From contig CAIKYN010000004.1 of assembly GCA_903831635.1 (NCBI GenBank), forward strand, positions 1 to 6,048: 6,048 nucleotides of DNA, given 5' to 3'. Below the pieces are notes generated by a model. The model searched no databases. It saw nothing but the letters and a program-made list of their open reading frames with translations, and was not told the origin of the DNA. Below, piece by piece: positions 1-6,048 of the stretch. The position numbers and the translations under genes are program-made. Position 1 is the first letter of the stretch; the number at the start of each line of letters is the position of its first letter. The DNA is from an uncultured Spartobacteria bacterium (lineage in GTDB: Bacteria > Verrucomicrobiota > Verrucomicrobiia > Chthoniobacterales > UBA6821).

Positions 1-545
1 GCAGCCACAGTCCTCTCACGGGTAATCCCGGTCGCCGTTGCCAGACCACGTTCCTGAAGCGCCATGAGCGATGCGTGAAGAAGACGGGAGCCGATGCCTC
101 TGTTCCGGTACTCCATCGTCACCATGGGACCACTGACAAGCTGCTGCACTGACTCGGGATCGGGATCCAGAAGCGATGCGGCGATGAGTCTGTTCCCCTT
201 CTGAATGACGAGGCAGAGCGGTTCCTGTTCGTTGAAAAGCCTGCCGACCGCAGCAGTCAGATAATGCTCCGCAATGGCAAAGGAATCGTTCCATGCAGAG
301 TCCATCGAGAGCGAAAGAAGAATCGTCTGAAGAACCTCTTCCCCCTCCTCGCGTCGGGCCAAGCGGATGAGATCACTACTCTGGGACGTGGGAGCAATCG
401 CTAAAATGGAGGGCAGCGCCCAAGAGAAACGTCTCCAGGGTGAGTCATGACGGCGGATCATCGGACCACCGGCAACAGCCGCATCGGCAGAAAAAACAAT
501 GGGAAGGCTGGGAAGCAAAGAAGTCGCGGACGTACGGAAAACCAT
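1..545 (-). CDS. GNAT-family N-acetyltransferase, partial (C-terminus beyond the left edge)
   Basis: I translated the complement by hand; one frame stays open from the left edge to an in-frame stop at about 582-580. From the ATG at 545, 181 codons are visible. The region from about residue 60 onward reads as a GNAT domain: an acidic helix (ARREEGEEVLQ), an AWNDSF segment, a strand with LCLVIQKGNRLIAASLL, then the acetyl-CoA pyrophosphate-binding loop EYRNRGIGS (RNRGIG at residues 147-152) followed by a helix. This Arg-x-x-Gly-x-Gly pattern is the family's best marker. The substrate cannot be told. Residues 1 to about 55 show no recognisable domain, so the start is uncertain: an alternative in-frame ATG lies at 461, and neither has a Shine-Dalgarno sequence. 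The gene is transcribed away from purF. It differs from the GNAT domain of the NAGS at the other end of the window. Confidence 0.72.
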   Translation of the reverse strand, partial: MVFRTSATSLLPSLPIVFSADAAVAGGPMIRRHDSPWRRFSWALPSILAIAPTSQSSDLIRLARREEGEEVLQTILLSLSMDSAWNDSFAIAEHYLTAAVGRLFNEQEPLCLVIQKGNRLIAASLLDPDPESVQQLVSGPMVTMEYRNRGIGSRLLHASLMALQERGLATATGITRERTVA

Positions 546-702
546 CGGAGAGGGCGAGAGCGAACGGCAAAACCGGATTCAGGTCAATGGATTTATCGCA
601 TCTGCGGAGTTTCGGCCGATTCATTTTCCAAATCATGTTTGATGCTGGGGGCAAAAGATGAAAAGTTAATCCCTTCAGCCCTCCACCTGACCGACCATCC
701 TG
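546..702. promoter_or_regulatory. Divergent intergenic region between the GNAT gene and purF
   Basis: This gap of about 157 bp separates two genes transcribed in opposite directions, so promoters for both should lie here (inference). I see no convincing sigma-70 pair. TTTGAT at 638-643 matches four of six -10 bases but has no matching -35. On the complement, TTGACC (near 585) resembles a -35 box but has no good -10 box downstream. A possible long-range pairing of GGGGGC (647-652) with GCCCTC (678-683), including one G-U pair, lies in the purF leader. No purine-riboswitch core or PurR-like palindrome was recognised. Confidence 0.35.
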
Positions 703-2190
703 TTGAATATCCCGACCACGCATCCTTCGCCCGAGTCCCATCGTCCCAAACATGAGTGCGGCGTCTTCGCCGTCTTCGGTCACAAGGATGCCGCCTTGTT
801 GACGTACTACGGACTCTTCGCCCTTCAGCATCGCGGTCAGGAAAGCGCGGGCATCGCCTCGAGCAACGGCGACGGGAAAGTCTTTTGCCTCCACAAAGGC
901 ATGGGCCTTGTCTCGCAGGTCTTCGCGCCGGAGAACCTCGATTCACTCAAAGGCACTCGGGCCATCGGCCATGTCCGTTATTCCACCACCGGCTCGAGCA
1001 CTCTTCTGAACTCTCAACCGCTCGGCGTCGACACGGCACGCGGGCAGATCGCGGTGGCCCACAATGGCAATCTGGTCAATGCATCGGCTCTACGCGATGA
1101 ACTGGAGACCCGCGGTTCCATCTTCCAGACAACGGTCGACAGCGAAATCGTCCTTCACCTCTTGGCGCAGCCTGATGACACCATGGGAGGACCGATCGGA
1201 TCCCTGCGTCGTCTCGAGGGAGCTTTTTCGATTGTCGTCATGGGAGAGAACGAGATCATCGGCGTCCGCGATCCCAACGGCCTGCGCCCCCTCTCCCTTG
1301 GAAAGCTTGATGATGCCTGGGTGCTCTCCTCGGAGACCTGCGCCTTCGACCTGATCGGCGCGACGTTCGTCCGCGATCTCGAACCAGGAGAAGTCGTGGT
1401 GATCAATGATCAGGGGATCCGCTCTGAGTTTCCGTTTGTTCCGGCAAAAGAGGCCTTCTGCATCTTCGAGTATGTCTACTTCGCCCGCCCGGACAGCCGC
1501 CTACGCGGTGTGACGGTCAGCAAGGCCCGTGTGAACATGGGCCGGGAACTGGCACGACTCCATCCGGTCGAAGCCGATGTCGTCATTCCGGTGCCCGATT
1601 CAGGAATCTACGCTGCGCTCGGTTTTGCAGAGGAGCTGGGAATTCCCTACGACCCAGCCTTCGTCCGCAATCACTATATCGGCCGCACCTTCATCCAACC
1701 GACGCAGTTGATCAGGGATTTCAATGTCCGCGTGAAGCTGAATCTCATCGGGGATGCCGTGCGAGGAAAACGCGTTGTCGTCGTCGATGATTCGGTCGTC
1801 CGTGGCACCACGGCGAAAGCCCGCGTGGTGAATCTCCGTGAGGCCGGCGCCAAGGAGGTCCACCTCCGCATCAGCTGCCCCCCGCACCGCCACGCCTGCT
1901 ATTACGGCATCGACTTTCCCGATCCGGAGAAGCTCATCGCAAATCAGCATACCCATCAGGAGATCTGCGATTATCTAGGAGCTGACAGTATCGGCTACCT
2001 CAATGTCGACGGCATGGTCCGGGCAACTGGCCTGGAAAAAAACTCCTTCTGCATGGCCTGCTTCACAGGGGAATACCCTGTGCCCTTCGATGCGGCCTTC
2101 GACAAGTTGGTCATGGAGCGACGCAAGGGGAGCGCCCAACTTCTGCCCGACCAGAGCGCCCAGCCCTCTCTGATCACGGCCCGATCCTGA
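703..2190 (+). CDS. purF: Amidophosphoribosyltransferase (glutamine PRPP amidotransferase)
   Basis: This enzyme catalyses the committed step of purine synthesis in the cytosol: glutamine plus PRPP gives phosphoribosylamine, glutamate and pyrophosphate. The 495-residue protein has an N-terminal Ntn-type glutaminase domain. Its nucleophile Cys19 (in HECGVF) would be exposed by removal of an 18-residue propeptide, and R92 (HVRYSTTG), N121-G122 (AHNGN) and D146 are further glutaminase residues. The C-terminal PRTase domain carries the PRPP loop VVVVDDSVVRGTT at 358-370. C253, C399, C450 and C453 match the four ligands of the Bacillus-type [4Fe-4S] cluster, so this is the Fe-S, self-processed form and not the E. 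coli form. The start is TTG 703: an in-frame stop lies at 688-690, and no ATG or GTG in frame precedes Cys19. There is no Shine-Dalgarno sequence. It heads the probable operon, 40 bp before purM. Confidence 0.97.
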   Translation: MNIPTTHPSPESHRPKHECGVFAVFGHKDAALLTYYGLFALQHRGQESAGIASSNGDGKVFCLHKGMGLVSQVFAPENLDSLKGTRAIGHVRYSTTGSSTLLNSQPLGVDTARGQIAVAHNGNLVNASALRDELETRGSIFQTTVDSEIVLHLLAQPDDTMGGPIGSLRRLEGAFSIVVMGENEIIGVRDPNGLRPLSLGKLDDAWVLSSETCAFDLIGATFVRDLEPGEVVVINDQGIRSEFPFVPAKEAFCIFEYVYFARPDSRLRGVTVSKARVNMGRELARLHPVEADVVIPVPDSGIYAALGFAEELGIPYDPAFVRNHYIGRTFIQPTQLIRDFNVRVKLNLIGDAVRGKRVVVVDDSVVRGTTAKARVVNLREAGAKEVHLRISCPPHRHACYYGIDFPDPEKLIANQHTHQEICDYLGADSIGYLNVDGMVRATGLEKNSFCMACFTGEYPVPFDAAFDKLVMERRKGSAQLLPDQSAQPSLITARS

Positions 2191-2230
2191 TTTGCAAAAA
2201 CATTCTGATACCTCTTCAAACACCTCTCAC

Positions 2231-3361
2231 ATGACCACGAAGAAAAAAGTCTCCAAAGACCTCAAAATCTCCAAGAAGCAGCCAGCAAAGCCTGCCTCCA
2301 AAGCAAAATCCGTGACTCCCTCGAAGAGTTCCTACGCTCGCGCAGGAGTCGATGTGGCACTCGGCAACCAGGTCAAGTCGGGCATCGGTGCTCTCGTTCG
2401 TCCCACACACGGGGCCGAGGTGCTCGGTGGGATTGGCGGATTCGGCGGACTCTTCCGACCTGATTTCAAGAAGCGGGGAATCAAGGATCCCGTTCTGGTC
2501 TCAAGCGTCGATGGTGTCGGCACAAAACTCAAAATCGCTTTCACCACCGATAAGCACGACACGATCGGAGCTGATCTCGTGAACCACTGCGTCAATGATA
2601 TCGCCGTGACGGGAGCCCGCCCCCTGTTCTTCCTCGATTACATTGCCGCCGCCAAGCTCGACCCCCGCGTGCTCAAGGAAATCATCACCGGACTTTCCCG
2701 CGCCTGCAAAGAGGCAGGCTGCGCCTTGATCGGTGGAGAGACCGCGCAGATGCCGGGTCTCTACAACGAGGGCGAATACGATCTGGCCGGCTCCATCACC
2801 GGCATCGTTGACCGTAAGGACTTGCTCGACGGGAGTCGGGTCAAGGTAGGCGACTCCCTCATTGGCCTCCCCTCCAACGGCCTCCATACCAACGGCTATT
2901 CACTCGCTCGCAAGGTACTCTTCGACCTTCTTGGACTTAAGCTCAGCGACCGACCCGCCGGACTCGGCACAACCGTCGGAGCAGAACTCCTCAAGGTTCA
3001 CCGCAGCTACCTGCCGGCCTTCGATAAGATTCATAAGATGAAGGGTAAGCCTCTTCGTGCCGCAGCACACATCACCGGCGGCGGACTGATCGATAATCTG
3101 CCGCGTATCCTCCCCAAGGGCTGCGATGCGGTGATCGATCCCCGCTCATGGAAAGTCCCGGCGATTTTCGGAATCATCGGACGCGGCGGTAATGTCGACC
3201 CGCTCGAAATGTATCAGGTCTTCAATATGGGAATCGGCATGGTGCTTGTCGTTCCCGGCAAGGAAGGCTCCAAGATCGCCAAGACCCTCGGGGGCAACGT
3301 TATTGGTCAAGTCACCAAGGGAAGCGGCATTGTTCGCTTCGTTCCCGAACCCGGGAAATAA
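2231..3361 (+). CDS. purM: Phosphoribosylformylglycinamidine cyclo-ligase (AIR synthetase)
   Basis: PurM uses ATP to close the imidazole ring, converting FGAM to AIR, the fifth step of purine synthesis. From the ATG at 2231 the protein is 376 residues, against about 345 for E. coli PurM. The family landmarks run in order: YARAGVDV at 35-42, the glycine-rich GGIGGFGGLF, SSVDGVGTKLK at 91-101 (nucleotide and substrate site), GADLVNHCVNDI, GGETAQMPGLY at 168-178, SNGLHTNGYSL at 215-225, TGGGL at 282-286 and a terminal MGIGMVLVV strand. The extra length is a tail of about 34 residues before the domain with 11 lysines plus many Ser, Pro and Ala; it looks disordered. A TTG at 2192, one base after the purF stop, is in frame and would add 13 residues. 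I prefer the ATG, though neither has a Shine-Dalgarno sequence. It lies 10 bp before the hydrolase-fold gene. Confidence 0.96.
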   Translation: MTTKKKVSKDLKISKKQPAKPASKAKSVTPSKSSYARAGVDVALGNQVKSGIGALVRPTHGAEVLGGIGGFGGLFRPDFKKRGIKDPVLVSSVDGVGTKLKIAFTTDKHDTIGADLVNHCVNDIAVTGARPLFFLDYIAAAKLDPRVLKEIITGLSRACKEAGCALIGGETAQMPGLYNEGEYDLAGSITGIVDRKDLLDGSRVKVGDSLIGLPSNGLHTNGYSLARKVLFDLLGLKLSDRPAGLGTTVGAELLKVHRSYLPAFDKIHKMKGKPLRAAAHITGGGLIDNLPRILPKGCDAVIDPRSWKVPAIFGIIGRGGNVDPLEMYQVFNMGIGMVLVVPGKEGSKIAKTLGGNVIGQVTKGSGIVRFVPEPGK

Positions 3362-3371
3362 GAAACCCCTC

Positions 3372-4397
3372 ATGAACGAGGAATCCCGAAACCATCCAAG
3401 CCGACGCAAGGCGCTTGGCGTTGGATTGGGAGCGGGCCTCCTCGGTGCCGTGGCGTTGGCTGTCCGGTACGGCTGGCGCAACACCCTGCGTAGCATCATC
3501 CCGGATGCCATCTCGCCCGCGGTCTTTGCAACCCGCGTGGCCGACACCTCAGCCGGTGAGATCGTTTACCATACAGCCGACAGTCAGTTCCCGGGACAGC
3601 CTCTTCTCTTCCTGCATGGTGTCTTTCCCGGCGCCTCCTCCTTCGAGTGGTCGAAGATTTATCCCCGCTTCGCAGAGAAATGGAGAGTGCTCGTTCCCGA
3701 CATGATCGGATTCGGAGAATCACAGCGTCCCTCCCCATCGCCGACGGCCGAGGAGCAGGTGCGTTCGATCGCTGAATTCCTGGATGCCTGCGCCCCAGGG
3801 CAGCCTGCCGTGATTGTCGCCTCCGGCTTGAGTGCCAACATCGCCCTGCTTTTTGCAGCACGTCATCCGGAGAAAACCGTGAAACTGGTTCTCTGGATGC
3901 CGGATGTGGCCCTGGGTAAGGCAAATCCCTCGCACGGATGGCACCGTCTCGGCTGGTTTCCAAGGATGGCTCGTCTCGTCTACCGCTACCAACTCTCCAC
4001 CGATTCTTTTCTTAGGGCTTGGTTGCTTCGCTCTGGTTTCGTCGCGGAGGGCCCTGGGTTCGAGGAATCGGTCAGCGTCATCTCATCGACTGCCCAACAG
4101 TATGGCGCGGAGCATGCCTTCCTGGCCCAATCTTCAAAAGCCTACTGGCGTAGCCTGCGTACGGGACTTCGTAACCTCGCATCACCTGTCTCGGTACTCT
4201 TGGCCAATCGATCGGATAAGGACTCCTCGGCGGCGATCAATGACCTGCGCCCACTCGTGACGCGGTTTTCCATCGTCGAGGTGGCCGCTCTGGGCGCGCT
4301 GGCACCGCTTGCAGAACCGGAAAGCGTGGCCCTAGCCCTGGAGCGCGAACTGGAAACACCGCTTTCTAACGAAACCTTGGGCGGTATCATAAATTGA
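3372..4397 (+). CDS. Membrane-anchored alpha/beta-hydrolase-fold protein, probably catalytically inactive
   Basis: The 341-residue product begins with PSRRKALG and a hydrophobic stretch (about residues 15-33), which resembles a twin-arginine signal or an N-terminal anchor. No clear AxA cleavage site was seen, so the domain is probably tethered on the outer side of the inner membrane (inference). The fold is recognisable: the oxyanion-strand motif LLFLHGVFPG, VLVPDMIGFGES, the nucleophile-elbow region VIVASGLSANIA (147-158) followed by AARHPE, a late strand PVSVLLANRSDKD, and LGALAPLAEPE near the end. Counted back from HPE without gaps, the nucleophile position is Gly152 in place of Ser, and the usual GH before the PLxEPE-like stretch is Gly308-Ala309. 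No histidine follows in the last 45 residues. Reading Ser154 as a shifted GxSxN nucleophile is possible but two residues out of register. The start ATG lies 10 bp after purM. The function is unknown. Confidence 0.85.
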   Translation: MNEESRNHPSRRKALGVGLGAGLLGAVALAVRYGWRNTLRSIIPDAISPAVFATRVADTSAGEIVYHTADSQFPGQPLLFLHGVFPGASSFEWSKIYPRFAEKWRVLVPDMIGFGESQRPSPSPTAEEQVRSIAEFLDACAPGQPAVIVASGLSANIALLFAARHPEKTVKLVLWMPDVALGKANPSHGWHRLGWFPRMARLVYRYQLSTDSFLRAWLLRSGFVAEGPGFEESVSVISSTAQQYGAEHAFLAQSSKAYWRSLRTGLRNLASPVSVLLANRSDKDSSAAINDLRPLVTRFSIVEVAALGALAPLAEPESVALALERELETPLSNETLGGIIN

Positions 4398-4437
4398 TTG
4401 CACCATCGGGAGGCGAAACCTCACCATCACAACTTCC

Positions 4438-5733
4438 GTGAACGTTTCCGATCTAAGAGAAATCCTCCAGTATGTGCCCCGCTTCCGGGAAAGGATCTTC
4501 GTGATCGCGGTCGATGGTGCCGTGGCGGCTTCGGAAAACTTCCCAAACATCCTCCTAGACCTTGCCGTGCTGCGTTCGTTGAGCGTCAGGGTGGTTCTTG
4601 TCCATGGAGCAAGCCACCAGATCGAAGAACTCGCGAAAAAACGTGGCATACCCGTCACCAATAGTGATGGCACCGGGATCACGAGTGACTCCACCCTGGA
4701 GATCGCAATCGACGCAGCCATCAGGCTGACCAATGGGATCATGGAGGGGCTTTCGGCTGTCGACCTGCGGGCCGCCTATGCCAACGCCATTATCGCTCAT
4801 CCGGCCGGTATTCTCGGAGGCACCGACCAACTCTTCACCGGACGGGTGGAGAGGATCGATAATCATGCCCTCGAGCTTCTTCTCAAAGAGGGGATCATTC
4901 CGGTCATCCCTCCCTTGGGCTTTGACGGCGAGGGGAGGACCTATCGGGTCAACTCCGACGGTATCGCCCTGGAAGTCGCGGAAGCACTCCATGCCGCCAA
5001 GATCATTTTCCTTGGGGCGGACGAGGTGGTGGGAGGAACCAATCCCTTGCCTCGTCAGCTTTCCATCGATGAGTCGGAGGAGATGATCAAGAAGCTACGG
5101 GCGACAAACGGCCCCTCGGGACTCATTTCCAAAATCGAATGCGCCTCGCGTGCCTGCCGTGGCGGTGTTCCACGGGCTCACCTGCTCGATGGTAGGATCA
5201 ACGAGGCGTTGCTGACCGAGATCTTCAGTCATGAAGGCTCGGGAACCATGATCTACTCCAATGAGTATCAGCAGATCCGACGCATCTTCAAAAAGGATGT
5301 CCGGGCCGTGATGTCGCTCATCCGGCAGTCGGTCGAGGATGAGGAGATCGCACGGAGGACCAGGGCCGATATTCTCTCAAGAATCGAGGATTACTGGATT
5401 CTGGAAATCGACCGGACACCGATCGCCTGCGTGGCCCTTCATGTCGACAAGGTGAACTCCCTTGCGGAGATGGCCTGTCTTTATGTCAGCAAGTCTCATG
5501 AGAACAAAGGCTTCGGTAGGAAGCTGATGGCCTTTGCCGAAAACCTTGCGAAGGAAAAGGGAATCGATCGGATCTACGCTCTCTCCACGCGCGCCGTGAA
5601 TTACCTTCAGCAGAAGGGTGGGTACAGCGAGTCCGATCCCTCCATCATGCCTGAGGAACGACGCCTTCGGTATGAGGGAAGCGGTAGAAACTCCAAGATC
5701 CTGCTGAAGCAACTTCGCCCAAAAGGCGCCTGA
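4438..5733 (+). CDS. argA: N-acetylglutamate synthase (amino-acid N-acetyltransferase)
   Basis: This enzyme transfers an acetyl group from acetyl-CoA to glutamate, the first step of arginine synthesis, in the cytosol. At 431 residues it matches the classical ArgA length (E. coli 443) and its two-domain plan. Residues of about 15-270 form the amino-acid-kinase fold, which in this family binds arginine as inhibitor and has no kinase role: FVIAVDGAVAASENF, VVLVHGASHQIEEL, FTGRVERID, RVNSDGIALEVAEALHAAK and ACRGGVPRAHLLDG all have E. coli-like counterparts. Residues of about 280-425 form the GNAT domain, with EMACLYVS, the acetyl-CoA loop NKGFGR at 356-361, and LSTRAVNYLQQKGGY at 382-396, equivalent to the LTTRSIHWFQERGF stretch of E. 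coli. The start is GTG 4438, 40 bp after the preceding gene; ATC and ATT upstream in frame are less likely. The only purine-rich run (GGGAGG, 4408-4413) is too far away to act as its Shine-Dalgarno sequence. Confidence 0.95.
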   Translation: MNVSDLREILQYVPRFRERIFVIAVDGAVAASENFPNILLDLAVLRSLSVRVVLVHGASHQIEELAKKRGIPVTNSDGTGITSDSTLEIAIDAAIRLTNGIMEGLSAVDLRAAYANAIIAHPAGILGGTDQLFTGRVERIDNHALELLLKEGIIPVIPPLGFDGEGRTYRVNSDGIALEVAEALHAAKIIFLGADEVVGGTNPLPRQLSIDESEEMIKKLRATNGPSGLISKIECASRACRGGVPRAHLLDGRINEALLTEIFSHEGSGTMIYSNEYQQIRRIFKKDVRAVMSLIRQSVEDEEIARRTRADILSRIEDYWILEIDRTPIACVALHVDKVNSLAEMACLYVSKSHENKGFGRKLMAFAENLAKEKGIDRIYALSTRAVNYLQQKGGYSESDPSIMPEERRLRYEGSGRNSKILLKQLRPKGA

Positions 5734-5803
5734 TTGCAGGGGACCCTGACTGGTGATCCCCTCATATCTCCCACCCGCGGATCTGGCCGTTGCTTTCTGC
5801 GGA

Positions 5804-6048
5804 ATGCCTAGTGTTCCGGCCTCTCTTCTGATCGACGCAGTCGTTATCCTGATCTACTTCGGTGTGATCATTGGGATCGGACTTCGGGCGGGTCGTGGAA
5901 ACTCCACGCTCAAGGAGTTCGCCCTCGGAGGACGCTCCATCCCTTGGTGGGCAGTGCTTGCCTCGATCGTCGCCGCAGAAACAAGCGCCGCCACCTTCCT
6001 GGGCACACCTGCCGAGGGATACAAGACGCGCGCCTTTTTTTACGGGCA
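5804..6048 (+). CDS. Sodium:solute symporter (SSS family), N-terminal part; runs off the right edge
   Basis: Translation from the ATG at 5804 gives 81 codons that remain open to the edge. Residues 8-27 (LLIDAVVILIYFGVIIGIGL) form a first membrane segment with the early Asp typical of the SSS family. This is followed by a charged loop with FALGGRSIPWW and a second segment WAVLASIVAAETSAATFLGTP leading into AEGY, a signature pattern of Na+/solute symporters. The protein would sit in the inner membrane and import a solute driven by sodium; the substrate cannot be judged from this fragment. The frame opens at 5750, so a GTG at 5753 is an alternative that would add 17 residues with no membrane-segment character. 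I prefer the ATG. It starts 70 bp after argA with no strong terminator between, so it may be co-transcribed. Confidence 0.88.
   Translation, partial: MPSVPASLLIDAVVILIYFGVIIGIGLRAGRGNSTLKEFALGGRSIPWWAVLASIVAAETSAATFLGTPAEGYKTRAFFYG

Noticed and set aside
658..669. Possible leader minipeptide (ATG AAA AGT TAA) before purF, downstream of a GGGGG run
   Set aside because: A three-residue frame arises easily by chance, and no attenuator structure or regulatory codon run accompanies it.
447..755. Plus-strand open frame of 102 codons ahead of purF
   Set aside because: Most of it is antisense to the GNAT gene, the composition is Arg-rich shadow-like, and it ends inside purF in another frame.
445..894. 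Open frame of 149 codons on the minus strand spanning the GNAT-purF gap and the purF 5' end
   Set aside because: It overlaps the clearly conserved purF coding sequence antisense and has no recognisable domain. A 117-codon minus frame at 593-946 fails for the same reason.
3192..3371. Extended N-terminus for the hydrolase-fold gene, starting inside purM
   Set aside because: The extra 60 codons are out-of-frame purM sequence. The ATG at 3372 sits directly before the arginine-pair anchor and gives a sensible protein.
3496..3963. 155-codon minus-strand frame opposite the hydrolase-fold gene
   Set aside because: Arg/Pro/His-rich shadow of a GC-rich coding strand with no domain features.
5715..5730. 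Small hairpin CGCC-CAAAA-GGCG at the 3' end of argA
   Set aside because: The stem is four base pairs inside coding sequence, with no following T-run; most likely chance.
5739..5761. Inverted repeat GGGGA / TCCCC just after argA as a terminator
   Set aside because: The stem is only 5 bp with an irregular loop and no T-tract follows, so it is too weak to call a terminator.

Overview
The window looks like ordinary chromosomal housekeeping DNA from a GC-rich (roughly 58%, estimated by eye) Gram-negative-type bacterium. The gene style fits Verrucomicrobiota or a related PVC lineage: ribosome binding sites are absent, PurM has a lysine-rich N-terminal tail, and NAGS is of the fused kinase-fold/GNAT type. 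This placement is an inference and was not tested by a search. No mobile element, CRISPR array, RNA gene or phage gene was seen.

Layout: the left edge (1-545, minus strand) carries most of a GNAT-type acetyltransferase whose C-terminus runs off the window. A divergent gap of about 157 bp separates it from a rightward cluster: purF (703-2190), purM (2231-3361), a membrane-anchored alpha/beta-hydrolase-fold protein (3372-4397), a bifunctional-type N-acetylglutamate synthase argA (4438-5733), and the beginning of a sodium:solute symporter family gene (from about 5804, running off the right edge). The gaps from purF to argA are 40, 10 and 40 bp, so these four are probably one transcript. The symporter follows after 70 bp and may belong to it.

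PurF makes phosphoribosylamine from PRPP and glutamine, the first step of purine synthesis, and PurM closes the imidazole ring at step five. ArgA acetylates glutamate, the first step of arginine synthesis. PurF releases glutamate and ArgA consumes it, which gives a loose metabolic link, though co-transcription may simply be a growth-linked arrangement.

The most unusual item is the hydrolase-fold protein between purM and argA. It keeps the fold's landmarks, but glycine stands where the nucleophile should be and alanine where the catalytic histidine should be, so it is probably a pseudoenzyme anchored in the membrane through a twin-arginine-like N-terminus. I found no evidence for a wholly new system in this window.
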